From the NCBI RefSeq assembly GCF_000768345.1, contig NZ_AVPS01000006.1:186001-250000 (forward strand): 64,000 bases of DNA. Reading direction: 5' to 3'. The notes below the pieces were generated by a model, which saw only the letters and a program-made list of their open reading frames with translations, searched no databases and had not been told where the DNA came from. Shown here one piece after another: positions 16,017-26,948 of the stretch (position 1 is its first letter; each line of letters starts with the position of its first letter). This DNA comes from Lysobacter concretionis Ko07 = DSM 16239 (GTDB taxonomy: Bacteria > Pseudomonadota > Gammaproteobacteria > Xanthomonadales > Xanthomonadaceae). The position numbers were made by a program, and so were the translations under genes.

Positions 16017-17827
16017 TCCTCCGCGCCCCCCTGTTGCAGGCGGCGCTGGTATTCGATCCGGAACTTCTCCCGCAACAGGCCGCCCGGGTCGTCCGGTACG
16101 CGCCGCAACCAGGCCTCGTTGGCAATGCGGCGTTCGCGTTGTTCGGCGCTTTCCGGCGTGGCTTCCGCAGTCGATGCGTCGTCCTTGCCCGCATCCTTTT
16201 CCGCCTGCGCCTGCGCCAGCGCCGCCTGCATGCGCTCGCGCTGGGCCTGGTCGGCGGCCTGCTGGGATGAAGCATCCGCCGGGGTGGGGGATTCCGGCGG
16301 CGGGTTCCCGCCATCCTGCGATGTCTCGCCATCCTGTCGGGGAGTCGATTCGTCGGGCTTGCCCTGGCCGGATTCATCCTGCGGCGAACCCGGGCCATCC
16401 CGGGATGCCTGCGGCTGTTGGCCTTGCTGGCCAGCCTGCTGGCCCTGATCGTCTTCATCCCGATTGCCGGCGCTGCTTTCGTTGTTGCCCTGGCCTTGTT
16501 GATCCGGCGGAGGCTGGCGCTTCATCGCCGCCTCGACCGCCTGCTTGTTGGCCAACGCGTCCGGCATCGCCGGATTGCGACGCAGGGCCTGCTCGTACGC
16601 TTCGATCGCCTCGGGGTAGTGACTTTCCCGCGCCAGTGCGTTGCCGCGGTTGTAGTCGGCCTCGGCGCTGTCGAGCTCGCCATAGAGTTTCGCGGCCATG
16701 GCGAAATCACCCTGCCGGTAGGCCTGCGCGGCCTGCTCCATCGTGCGGTGCGCACGCTGGTCGGGGCGCTGCCACAGGTCGGCAGCATGAGCGGACCGTC
16801 CCGGCAGCCACAGGCACAGCACCAGCACCACCACCGGCGCGCCACGCCGAAATGCGAGCAGCGCCAGCGCCATCAACGGCAGCAGCAGCCAGTAACCGTC
16901 GTCCTGCCAGCTCATTCCCGACTTGCCGCCGGCTTGACCTGCGAGCTCTGCATCGCCACCGGCAGCGATGCCCTGGTCGTCCGGATCCAGCACACCCAGC
17001 CGTGCCAGGTCGCTGTCGTCCCGCGTCAGCGCGACGTAGTCGCCGCCCGCCGTCGCCGCCAACTGGCGCAGCGAATCGGCGTCCAGCCGCGCATGGAGGA
17101 TGGTGCCGTCCGCGGCCCGGTAGGGCGCGCCATCGGCCGTGCCCAGACCGATGACCGACACCGAATAGCCGCGCGCCCAGGCGTCAGCGGCGGCTTTACG
17201 CGTTGCCGCATCGGCATGGTCGGTCAGCAGCAGGATCCGCCCGCGCTGCAACCCCGCCTGCGCCAGCAGCCGCGCCGACCAGGCGATGGCACGGTCGCTG
17301 CGCTGGCCATCGACCGGCATCACGTTGGGGTGCAATGCCTCCAGGAACAAGGCGACGTTGGCGGCGTCCCCGGTCAGCGGCGCCACCGTGAAGGCCGCGC
17401 CCGCGTAGGCCACCAGACCCACCTGGCCATCCTTGCGCTCGCGCAGCAAGGTCGCCAGCTTGGCCCGCGCCTGGGCCAGCCGTGACGGCGGCAGGTCGCC
17501 GGCGAGACTCGCGCTGGACAGGTCCAGCGCGATCACCAGCGGCGCCTGCCCCTGCCACGACGGTTGTTCGCTCTGGCGCCAGCTGGGCCCGGCCAGCGCC
17601 AGCACCGCGAGCACATAGCCCAACATCCCGATGGCCAACGCCAGCCGGCCGCGCACCTTGTCGCCGCGGTCCAGCAGGTGCGCCAGCAGGTGCGGATCGA
17701 CCGCCTCGTGCCAGACGTTGGCGCGGCGGCGACGCTGCCACCACCAGCCCGCCAGCAGCGGCAGCACCGCCATCGCCCACAACCAGTCGGGCCGCAACCA
17801 GTGCAGCGTGTCGAACGGCGGGATCAT
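16013..17827 (-). CDS. BatB/BatC-type VWA and TPR membrane protein
   Basis: A 604-residue protein. Two N-terminal helices (residues 15-30 and 60-80) precede a von Willebrand A domain (about 96-290); a helix pair near 315-345 leads to TPR repeats (QAYRQGDFAMAAKLYGEL, YNRGNALARESHYPEAIEAYEQALRRNP, about 365-430). A Gln/Gly/Asp-rich disordered tail follows, ending in a short conserved segment (WLRRVPDDPGGLLREKFRIEY). The fusion combines BatB and BatC. The metal-site motif DxSxS reads DLSSA (102-106), lacking the second Ser. It overlaps batA by 4 bp and batD by 4 bp, so all are coupled. Confidence 0.9.
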   Translation of the reverse strand: MIPPFDTLHWLRPDWLWAMAVLPLLAGWWWQRRRRANVWHEAVDPHLLAHLLDRGDKVRGRLALAIGMLGYVLAVLALAGPSWRQSEQPSWQGQAPLVIALDLSSASLAGDLPPSRLAQARAKLATLLRERKDGQVGLVAYAGAAFTVAPLTGDAANVALFLEALHPNVMPVDGQRSDRAIAWSARLLAQAGLQRGRILLLTDHADAATRKAAADAWARGYSVSVIGLGTADGAPYRAADGTILHARLDADSLRQLAATAGGDYVALTRDDSDLARLGVLDPDDQGIAAGGDAELAGQAGGKSGMSWQDDGYWLLLPLMALALLAFRRGAPVVVLVLCLWLPGRSAHAADLWQRPDQRAHRTMEQAAQAYRQGDFAMAAKLYGELDSAEADYNRGNALARESHYPEAIEAYEQALRRNPAMPDALANKQAVEAAMKRQPPPDQQGQGNNESSAGNRDEDDQGQQAGQQGQQPQASRDGPGSPQDESGQGKPDESTPRQDGETSQDGGNPPPESPTPADASSQQAADQAQRERMQAALAQAQAEKDAGKDDASTAEATPESAEQRERRIANEAWLRRVPDDPGGLLREKFRIEYQRRLQQGGAEE

Positions 17828-18852
17828 GCGCGCCTCCGTTGCGGGAGGGCGAACGCCAGCAGGCCCAGCACGAACGCGGCACCCAGCGGCCAGGCATAGC
17901 GCTCGATCTTCGGCCGCACCGCCAGGCCGGCGCGCTCGACCGGTTCCAGGCGGTCGATCTCGGCATAGATGCCGGCCAGTTCCGCGGTGTCGCGCCCCCG
18001 GAAGAACCGCCCGCCGGTGGTTTCGGCGACCTTGCGCAGGGTCGCCTCATCGACCTCGTCGCCCCCGCCGGGCATCGGCAACTGGAAGCCGAACAGCGAC
18101 ATCGATCCGTCCCCGCCAAAGGCGATGGTATGCACGCGCACCCCGGCATCCCGGGCCAGTTCCGCGGCCTTCAGCGGCTCCAGCAGGCCCGCGGTGTTGA
18201 CGCCATCGGTCAGCAGGATCAGCACGTGCTCATCGCCTGCGCGGGCCGCCGGCCCGGCGGCCAGGCGCTTCACCGCCAACCCGATCGCGTCGCCGATCGC
18301 GGTCTCCTGCCCGGCCAGTCCGACCACGCTGTCGGCCAGCTGCGAGCGCACGCTGACCAGGTCCTGGGTCAGCGGCGTGAGGACGTAGGCGCGGCGACCG
18401 AACACCAGCAGGCCGACCCGGTCGCCCTGGCGGCGGTCGAGGAAATCCGACAGCACTGCCTTGGCCGCCGTAAGCCGGTCCACCGCACGACCGCCCAGCT
18501 GCATGTCCGGCTCGCTCATGCTGCCCGACAGGTCCAGCGCCAGCATCAGCTCGCGCCCCTGATGCGGCGGCTGGATCGGCTCGCCCAGTTGTTGCGGCCG
18601 CGCCGCCGCCACGCACAACAGCGCCCAGGCCAACCATGCCAGCCAGGACACCGCGCCCGAACGCAGACCACCGGCGGCGCCTCCGAGCCGTTGCATGCGC
18701 TCATCGAAAGGCACCTTCAACGCGGCCGAGGTGCTGTGCCGCGCCGGCAGCAGCCAGCGCGCAAGCCACGGCAGCGGCAGCACCAGCAACAGCCACGGCC
18801 ATGCAAAACCGTCGAGCCACGCCGTCAGCGATGCCATCCACTGGTCGATCAT
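17824..18852 (-). CDS. BatA-type VWA membrane protein
   Basis: A 342-residue inner-membrane protein: N-terminal helices (WPWLLLVLPLPWLARWLL; WLAWLAWALLCVAAA), a VWA domain with an intact MIDAS motif DLSGS (107-111) plus LLTDGVN, and a C-terminal helix (WPLGAAFVLGLLAFALP). The start is the ATG overlapping the DUF4381 stop (ATGA); an in-frame upstream ATG five codons earlier lies inside that gene. Members of this family act with MoxR AAA ATPases, probably in folding or activating envelope proteins. The partner MoxR gene is at the head of this operon. Confidence 0.92.
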   Translation of the reverse strand: MIDQWMASLTAWLDGFAWPWLLLVLPLPWLARWLLPARHSTSAALKVPFDERMQRLGGAAGGLRSGAVSWLAWLAWALLCVAAARPQQLGEPIQPPHQGRELMLALDLSGSMSEPDMQLGGRAVDRLTAAKAVLSDFLDRRQGDRVGLLVFGRRAYVLTPLTQDLVSVRSQLADSVVGLAGQETAIGDAIGLAVKRLAAGPAARAGDEHVLILLTDGVNTAGLLEPLKAAELARDAGVRVHTIAFGGDGSMSLFGFQLPMPGGGDEVDEATLRKVAETTGGRFFRGRDTAELAGIYAEIDRLEPVERAGLAVRPKIERYAWPLGAAFVLGLLAFALPQRRRA

Positions 18853-19337
18853 CGGTTCGCCATCCACTGCAGGAAACGGGCGCGCACCAGCGGCCGCAGT
18901 GCCGCCACCTCACTGGCATCGACATCGGCCCGGTAACCGCCGTCCAGCAACAACCGGCCCGGGCCTTGGGTGAATTCATTGGTCGCGCGTCTTGCCGCGC
19001 GACGCTTGCCGGCACCACCATCGCCACGGTCGAGAAATGCCAGCCACGCCTCGCCCTGCAGGCGGTCGGCGGCGGGGTCGATGCGGCGTGCGGCACGGCG
19101 CAGCAGTTCGGACATCGCCGCGACTTCCGCCGCCGGCGTGGCGCCCGTGGCCACGGCATCGCCGAACAACTTCACGATGACCTCGTGGCGACGCCGACGA
19201 CGGCGCAGCCACCACAGCGCAGCGGCCACCACCAGCAGCAGGAGCGCTGCGAGCAGCCACCAACCCGGCGCCGGCGGCCACCACGGCGGCGCGGGCGGCT
19301 GGTGGATATCCCGCAACACCAGCGACGGATCCTGCAT
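18849..19337 (-). CDS. DUF4381 membrane protein of the Bat operon
   Basis: A 162-residue protein with one strong membrane helix (WWLLAALLLLVVAAALWWL, about 27-45) followed by an Arg-rich stop-transfer and a cytoplasmic helical domain ending LVRARFLQWMANR. Small DUF4381 proteins lie between DUF58 and VWA genes in many MoxR operons; their function is unknown. The ATG shares one base with the DUF58 stop (TGATG); a GTG one codon earlier is also possible. Confidence 0.88.
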   Translation of the reverse strand: MQDPSLVLRDIHQPPAPPWWPPAPGWWLLAALLLLVVAAALWWLRRRRRRHEVIVKLFGDAVATGATPAAEVAAMSELLRRAARRIDPAADRLQGEAWLAFLDRGDGGAGKRRAARRATNEFTQGPGRLLLDGGYRADVDASEVAALRPLVRARFLQWMANR

Positions 19338-20233
19338 CACGCCACCATCGGCCGCTGCCGGCCCAGCATCGACAACCAGGACTCACTGGCGGCATCGGTG
19401 GACAAGGCCTGCACGCGCACACCGCACGCCGGCAAGGTTGCCAGCGCGGCTTCCATCGGACCGACAAATTCGGCCCGCCAGCGTTGCCGCTGCGTGGCGC
19501 TGCCGAGGTCGATCTCGACCCGCTCGTCGCCGCTCCGGAATGGCAGCGTGGTCGCCGGCGGGGCCGACTCCAGCGGATCGGTCATCAGCAGCACGACCAC
19601 TTCATGATGCTGGGCCAGCACCGGCCAGCGCCGCTCGGGCAACTCCGCCACGCTGCGCGGGTCGGCCAGCACGACCAGTCGCGAACCGGGCCGCAGCAGG
19701 CGCTGGGCATGGTCGAGGGCGACCGCCAGGCCGGCGTCCTCGGCAGGGGGCTGCGAGTACCAGCGCACGAGCGCATCCAGCACCCGCAATGCGCCACGCG
19801 GCCCGCCCGCCGGCGGCACCGGCGGCTCGCGACGGCTGCCGCGCAACGCGGCGATGCGGTCGCCATCACGCACCGCGATCCACGCCGCCACCGCTCCGGC
19901 GCGCGCGGCCTGCACCGACTTGAACCGCGTGCGGGTGCCGAAATACAGCGAAGGCGCGGTGTCGGCGACGATCAGCGTGAGTCGTTCGCGTTCGGCCTGG
20001 TAGAGCTTGGTGTGCGCGCGACCGGTACGCGCGGTGAGTCGCCAGTCGATGTGGCGGGCGTCGTCGCCGGCGATGTACTCGCGCGATTCGGCGTACTCCA
20101 TGCCGCGCCCACGCATCGGCGACAGCGCCTGACCGCTGATACCGTGACGACCGAGCTTGGCCCCGCGCCGTCCGCTGGCCGCCGCACGCAGCGCGACCAG
20201 TTCAGCAAGGGTGGGAGTGATGCCGTCAGTCAC
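19337..20233 (-). CDS. DUF58 domain protein
   Basis: A 298-residue DUF58 protein, a VWA-like fold usually found just after MoxR. The signature is GMEYAESREYIAGDDARHIDWRLTART (about 44-70, described in two parts): EYxxGD followed by IDWR. It has no obvious membrane helix, so it is probably cytoplasmic or peripheral. The GTG start at 20233 has an AGGTGG site nine bases upstream; a TTG at 20242 is in frame but too close to that site. It is coupled to DUF4381. An inverted repeat of the REP type separates it from moxR, which could change expression of the genes downstream of moxR. Confidence 0.88.
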   Translation of the reverse strand: MTDGITPTLAELVALRAAASGRRGAKLGRHGISGQALSPMRGRGMEYAESREYIAGDDARHIDWRLTARTGRAHTKLYQAERERLTLIVADTAPSLYFGTRTRFKSVQAARAGAVAAWIAVRDGDRIAALRGSRREPPVPPAGGPRGALRVLDALVRWYSQPPAEDAGLAVALDHAQRLLRPGSRLVVLADPRSVAELPERRWPVLAQHHEVVVLLMTDPLESAPPATTLPFRSGDERVEIDLGSATQRQRWRAEFVGPMEAALATLPACGVRVQALSTDAASESWLSMLGRQRPMVA

Positions 20234-20249
20234 GCGGGACAACCACCTG

Positions 20250-20322
20250 CAGGAGCGGCTTCAGCCGCGAGCTGGAATCGGCGCGCACGGACGGTTTCCG
20301 ATCGCGGCTGAAGCCGCTCCTG
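20250..20322. repeat. REP-like palindromic pair
   Basis: Perfect 21-bp inverted arms at 20250-20270 and 20302-20322, each built around AGGAGCGGCTTCAGCCGC, separated by 31 bp. Each arm is itself partly palindromic (GCGGCTTCAGCCGC). Such repeats are common between genes in Xanthomonadaceae. This one sits inside the moxR-DUF58 gap and may form a strong RNA hairpin. A matching single arm occurs at 49445-49465. Confidence 0.9.
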
Positions 20323-20410
20323 CGCCCCGAAGAAGGTCCCCTTGAGAGACAGAAGTCCGGCGTTCCGCAGGCGGGAACCCGGCGCGTAACCACGCGGGGG
20401 ATGTCCGCCA

Positions 20411-21493
<1,083 letters not shown>

Positions 21494-21573
21494 GCGACGT
21501 GACGAGGTTCAACTCGGCCACGCCCGCTTCACGATGCCAAAGCCGTCAACGGGCTCCCACAAGCAGGACACCT

Positions 21574-21625
21574 CAAACAGGGCATCCCAAACAGGGCATC
21601 CCCAAACAGGGCACCCCCAAACAGG
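21574..21625. repeat. Short tandem repeat, 14-15 bp unit
   Basis: Three full copies and one partial copy of CAAACAGGGCATCCC-like units (21574, 21588, 21603, 21618), between the start of moxR and the end of pilQ. Copies differ by one base in length and by T to C in the third. Nothing suggests coding. Confidence 0.85.
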
Positions 21626-21649
21626 AACGGAGCCCGTAGGCTCCGTTCC
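21624..21649 (-). terminator. Hairpin after pilQ
   Basis: Perfect 11-bp stem GGAACGGAGCC / GGCTCCGTTCC with a 4-base loop, 21 bp after the pilQ stop. On the minus strand it is followed by TGTTTGGGGG rather than a clean T-run, so efficiency is uncertain, but position suits the end of the pil operon. Confidence 0.65.
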
Positions 21650-21669
21650 GTTACCGCCGATCCCGTAGA

Positions 21670-23634
21670 TCAGTTGCGGTGATTGCGCTGCGACACCTCA
21701 AGCACCTTGGGGGTCACGAAGATCAGCAGCTCCGCCTTTTCGCGGTTCTTGCCCTTCCGCTTGAACAGATTGCCGAGGAACGGGACGTCGCCCAGGAACG
21801 GTATCTTGCTGACGTCATCGCGATCACGGATTTCATACACGCCGCCGACCACGACCGTCTGCCCGTCCTCCACCAGCACCGCCGTGTTGATCTCACGCCG
21901 GCTCAGCTGCGGCACCGAACCGATGCCCGTGGTGATGAAGCCGTCCAACTCGTCCTTCTTGATATTCATGTCCAGGAACACGCGGCCATCGTTGGTGATG
22001 GTGGGCGTTACCAGCAGCTCAAGCAGCACTTCCTTGAACTGCACGCTGGGCGTGGCCACGCCACCCGCGGTCGCCGGCTGGATGGTCACGTAGCCGACTT
22101 CCTTGCCCTGCTTGATCGACGCTTCGCGCTGGTTGCTGGTAACCACGCGCGGGTTGGAGATCACCTCTCCACGCCCCTGCTCCTGCAGGGCCGACAGCTC
22201 GACATCCAGCAGATAACCGGCATTGAGGATCGACAGCGCCAACGCACCCGGATTTTCCGCAATCGATCCCAGGTTGCTCATCAGGCTGCGGGTGATCGTG
22301 TTGGTCGTCGGGTCGCCATCGTTGACCGAGTTCAGGTTGAGCCTGTTCGTTTCAAGATCACCGCTGAATCCAACGTTGTCCTTCGTGCCGCTGATACCGA
22401 ATTTCGCCCCCAGTTCCCGCGAGAAGCTCTCGGTCGCAATGACCACCCGCGCCTCGATCACGACCTGGTCGACCGGACGGTCGATCACCGCGATCAGCTC
22501 CTTCATCTCGGCGACTTTTTTCGGCGTGTCGCTGATCATCAGGGTGTTGGTGCGGTCGTCCGCCACCAGCCGTCCACGCGGCGACAGGAAACCGGTGTCG
22601 GTATTGCTGCTGCCACCGGAACCGCCACTGCCGCTGCCGCCGGAACCGCCGACGCCCTTCGCCTCGGTCAGTGCCTTATAGATCTGGCCGGCATTGTGGT
22701 AGTTGATCTGGATGTATTCGGTGGTCAGCTCGACCCGGTTCGACATCGCGATGCGGGCATCCTCGCGCGCCTGCTCATGCTGGGCGAGCTCGGCCTGCGG
22801 TGCGACCCAGACCACGTTGCCGCTGCGGCGCTTGTCGAGGCCTTTCGCCTGCAACACGATGTCCAGCGCCTGGTCCCACGGCACGTTGATCAGACGCAGG
22901 GTGACGTTGCCCTGCACGGTGTCGGCGGCAACGATGTTGAGGTTGGATTCCTCGGCGACCAGCTGCAGCACGGTGCGCACCGGCACGTCCTGGAAGTTGA
23001 ACGTCACCGGACGGCCGCCGTAAGCCTTGGCACTGGTGGTGTCGGTGGCGCTGGTGGCTCCCATCGCCGCACTGCCGCGCTTGCCGGCGCCGGTCTTGGC
23101 CACGGCCGCGCGCGGCACGATCTCGACGACGTAGTCCTTGCCGGTCTGGTAGGCCATCGACTCGAATGCGCCTTCGGTATCCAGCACCAGGGTGGTGCCG
23201 GTGCCGCTGCTGCGCGCGTCGATGTGTCCCACCGGGGTAGCGAAATCGGAGACGTTGAGCGGCCGTTGCAGGGAAGCGGGCAATGACGCGTTGGCGACAT
23301 TGATCACCACTTTCGAGCCCTGGTTGCGCAGGTCCGGGGCGGCGCCCTCGCCCGTGAAGCTCAGGATCAGTCGCCCGGCACCGCCGTCACCGCGCTTGAA
23401 GTCGATGTTGGACACCGCAATGGTGCCGGCGACCTGCTTGGACGGGTCCAGGCTCGACACCGGCGCTACCTGCCCGATGGCGGTCGTAGCCGGGCCGGAC
23501 ATGGTGGCAACCGGCTCGGCAGCGTGGACGGCTGTGAATGCCGCGACGGCCCCCAGCAGCAGGCCGAAACCCGTATGGCGAAGCACCAAGGGGCGCTGCG
23601 CACGTCGCGATCGTGTGGCTTTGAAAACGGTCAT
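21670..23634 (-). CDS. pilQ: Type IV pilus secretin
   Basis: A 654-residue outer-membrane secretin through which the pilus passes. The signal peptide (FGLLLGAVAAFTAVHA) is followed by AMIN domains binding peptidoglycan (about 50-230), a secretin/TonB short domain (VTFNFQDVPVRTVLQLVAEESNLNIV), an N1-type domain with a Gly/Ser-rich spacer (GGSGGSGSGGSGGSS), and the secretin core (VISNPRVVTSNQREASIKQG; VPQLSRREINTAVLVEDGQTVVVGG). The start ATG follows GGGGA. It is the last gene of pilMNOPQ. Confidence 0.96.
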   Translation of the reverse strand: MTVFKATRSRRAQRPLVLRHTGFGLLLGAVAAFTAVHAAEPVATMSGPATTAIGQVAPVSSLDPSKQVAGTIAVSNIDFKRGDGGAGRLILSFTGEGAAPDLRNQGSKVVINVANASLPASLQRPLNVSDFATPVGHIDARSSGTGTTLVLDTEGAFESMAYQTGKDYVVEIVPRAAVAKTGAGKRGSAAMGATSATDTTSAKAYGGRPVTFNFQDVPVRTVLQLVAEESNLNIVAADTVQGNVTLRLINVPWDQALDIVLQAKGLDKRRSGNVVWVAPQAELAQHEQAREDARIAMSNRVELTTEYIQINYHNAGQIYKALTEAKGVGGSGGSGSGGSGGSSNTDTGFLSPRGRLVADDRTNTLMISDTPKKVAEMKELIAVIDRPVDQVVIEARVVIATESFSRELGAKFGISGTKDNVGFSGDLETNRLNLNSVNDGDPTTNTITRSLMSNLGSIAENPGALALSILNAGYLLDVELSALQEQGRGEVISNPRVVTSNQREASIKQGKEVGYVTIQPATAGGVATPSVQFKEVLLELLVTPTITNDGRVFLDMNIKKDELDGFITTGIGSVPQLSRREINTAVLVEDGQTVVVGGVYEIRDRDDVSKIPFLGDVPFLGNLFKRKGKNREKAELLIFVTPKVLEVSQRNHRN

Positions 23635-23653
23635 CGTGCTAATTCCCCAATCC

Positions 23654-24223
23654 TTATTGATCTTCCAAGGCGAGCGAAGCCGGGCGTTCAAGCCAGCCCC
23701 CCGCACCGTCCGACACCAGTTCAACCAACTCGATGCGGTCTTCGAATACCCCGGTCACACGACCGTCGCTCTGCCCCATGTAAGCCCCCGGGCTCACCCG
23801 ATAGGTGACCTTGTCGGGCGCCATCACCAGTGCCACGGTGCCGCTGCCCTGGCCGAGCGTACCGACCATATCCAGCGTGTCCAGCGGAAACTGTTCCAGT
23901 GTCTGCTTGCGGCGGTCCGAATCCGGACGCAGGCCGTTGCTGCCGTCGCGGTCGGTGAATGCGTTGCTGAACGGATCGCGCAGGCCATGGGCCGCATATT
24001 CGAAGGTTTCAAACTGCTGCATGATCGGCAGCGGATCCAGCGGCGGTGCGGGGCGGGTCTTGACGTCGGCCACCCAGCCCTCGAGGTTGGGCGCGTCCCC
24101 ATACGTGCTGGTGACGCCACGGGTGCAGCCGGCCAGCGCCACAGCCGCCAGTGCGGTGATCAACAACCGGGGAGCGAGTTTACGGCTGCACACAGCCAGG
24201 CCATGCCCAATCAGGTCATGCAT
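23654..24223 (-). CDS. pilP: Type IV pilus assembly lipoprotein
   Basis: A 189-residue lipoprotein. Signal: RLLITALAAVALAGC, with lipobox LAGC. The PilP core includes YAAHGLRDPFS and LDTLDMVGTLGQGSGTVALVMAPDKVTYRVSPGAYMGQSDGRV (described in part), the small beta-domain that contacts PilQ. It links the inner-membrane PilNO pair to the secretin. The ATG lies two bases after the pilO stop. Confidence 0.95.
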   Translation of the reverse strand: MHDLIGHGLAVCSRKLAPRLLITALAAVALAGCTRGVTSTYGDAPNLEGWVADVKTRPAPPLDPLPIMQQFETFEYAAHGLRDPFSNAFTDRDGSNGLRPDSDRRKQTLEQFPLDTLDMVGTLGQGSGTVALVMAPDKVTYRVSPGAYMGQSDGRVTGVFEDRIELVELVSDGAGGWLERPASLALEDQ

Positions 24224-24224
24224 C

Positions 24225-24890
24225 TCAGGATCCCCCCTTCTTGCCGGTCTCGGCCGGCTTGTTCTGCTCCGCCATTTCTTCCTCGTCGAGGTAGCGGTAG
24301 GTCTTGACCGTACCTGCCAGCTCAAGCGGCGAATTGACGGTGATGCCCGAATCCTTGTCCTTGCCGCGCGGCTTCAGCGAGATGTCGTGCATGGTCATGA
24401 TGACCACCCGCGGCAACGACGCCACGCCGCTGACGAAGCCACCGAACTGGTGGTAGGTGCCCACCATGCGCAATGCGATCGGCTTTTCGGCGTAGAACTC
24501 CTTGGGCTGCTCGGGGCCGGGCTGGAACAGCTCGTTGGAGATGCCGGTCGCCAGCGCGGTCTGGGAGATATCGACGATCAGGTCGGGCATCTCGGTCTTG
24601 CTCGGCAACTGGCGCAGCATCTGCTGCAACTGCTGCTCCATCTGCGCGAGTTGCAGCTTCAACGGCTCCAGGTTGGAAGCACGACCCTGTTTGGTTTCGA
24701 ACTCGGTACGCAACTCGGTCTCGGTGCGCTCCAGACCGGCCAGGGTCTCGCGCTGGTCACGCACGAAGACCCACCAGCTCAGGCCGACGATGACCAGGCC
24801 GATGATCACGCACAGGCCGATCTTGGCCTGCTGCGGCCAGCCACCGATGTTGTTGAAGTCCAGCTCTTTGATATTGATCTTCTTGCTCAC
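24225..24890 (-). CDS. pilO: Type IV pilus inner-membrane alignment protein
   Basis: A 221-residue protein with a short cytoplasmic N-terminus (KKINIKELDFNNIGGWP), one membrane helix (IGLCVIIGLVIVGLSWWVFV), a coiled-coil (about 48-98) and a ferredoxin-like periplasmic domain (TYHQFGGFVSGVASLPRVV). It pairs with PilN. It starts with GTG overlapping the pilN stop (GTGA), so the two are coupled. Confidence 0.95.
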   Translation of the reverse strand: MSKKINIKELDFNNIGGWPQQAKIGLCVIIGLVIVGLSWWVFVRDQRETLAGLERTETELRTEFETKQGRASNLEPLKLQLAQMEQQLQQMLRQLPSKTEMPDLIVDISQTALATGISNELFQPGPEQPKEFYAEKPIALRMVGTYHQFGGFVSGVASLPRVVIMTMHDISLKPRGKDKDSGITVNSPLELAGTVKTYRYLDEEEMAEQNKPAETGKKGGS

Positions 24891-25629
24891 GAGTCGGCTC
24901 CGGTGGCAGGGGCGGCCGCAGTTTCGACCTCGGCTGCGGGACTGTCAGCCGGGGTCGCCGCATCGGCGGCATCCGCCGGAGCGGTCGATGCCGAATCGGC
25001 CGGCGCCGGTGCAGATTCCGTGGTCTGCACAGCAGCGTCTGCGGTTACCGGATCAGGCACGCCGTCGCCATCCTCGTCGGTGGGTGCATTCGGGTTGGCC
25101 AGCTTGACCTGCAACTTGAATTCGTATGGCAGGCCCTTGTCGAACCCCTTCGCCTCGATGATCGAAAGCTCCGGACGCGTCATCCAGCCCGAGCCTTCCA
25201 GATTCCGCATGTAGGTACTGACGCGCGCGTTGGATTGTGAGCGTCCTTCCAGGGTCAGCGTCTCGCTGTCCTGCTTGATCGAGGTCAGGATCACGCCATC
25301 GGGAATCGTCCGCACCAGCGAGTCGAACAGGTGAACCATCTGGGAGCGGTTCGCCTGCAGCTCCTCGATGACTTCCTTGCGCGCCAGCAGCTTGGATTTC
25401 TTCCGGTCCAGCTCGTCGATTTCCTCGATCTGCTTGTCGACCTCGGCGATACGGGCCTTCAGGAAACTGTTGCGCTCGTTCTGGCCGTCGATCTGGGCAT
25501 TGTGGTAACCCACGATCAGGAACGACAGCACGACGGCCGCCAGCGCGGACAGCGCCAGCATCAACATGGCGTCTTTCTGGCGCTGCTTGCGGCGCTCGGC
25601 GCGCCACGGGAGAAGGTTGATCCGTGCCA

Positions 25630-25630
<1 letters not shown>
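24887..25630 (-). CDS. pilN: Type IV pilus inner-membrane alignment protein
   Basis: A 247-residue protein. The first residues MARINLLPWR are the conserved segment that binds PilM; a membrane helix (MLMLALSALAAVVLSFLIVGY), coiled-coil and periplasmic domain follow. It ends in an unusual tail of about 65 residues rich in Ala, Thr, Pro and Asp (from about 183), including DEDGDGVPDP, which resembles a calcium-binding acidic loop. Its ATG shares one base with the pilM stop. Confidence 0.95.
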
Positions 25631-26703
<1,073 letters not shown>

Positions 26704-26948
26704 TCACCGGATGCTTGCGCGCACCTGCTTGTGACCGTGTCCTAGATAACGGACTTTTCACAAGCCCGCAACCACTTCAATCGCCAATTGCCCAGCAGTG
26801 CCCGCTTTTGCCCCAAAAGGCCATGCCCCAAAATGACGCCCCGCCAGATCATAACCTTCCCGATACGGCGGTGCTGGTCGGTCCGCTGACCCTCCTGCGC
26901 TCACTCTATACTCCACCGACCACGACAGCCGCAATCCGGAACTCCTTG

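Noticed and set aside
21679-23286. 535-codon open frame opposite pilQ
   Set aside because: His/Asp/Arg-rich antisense frame; pilQ is certain on the other strand.
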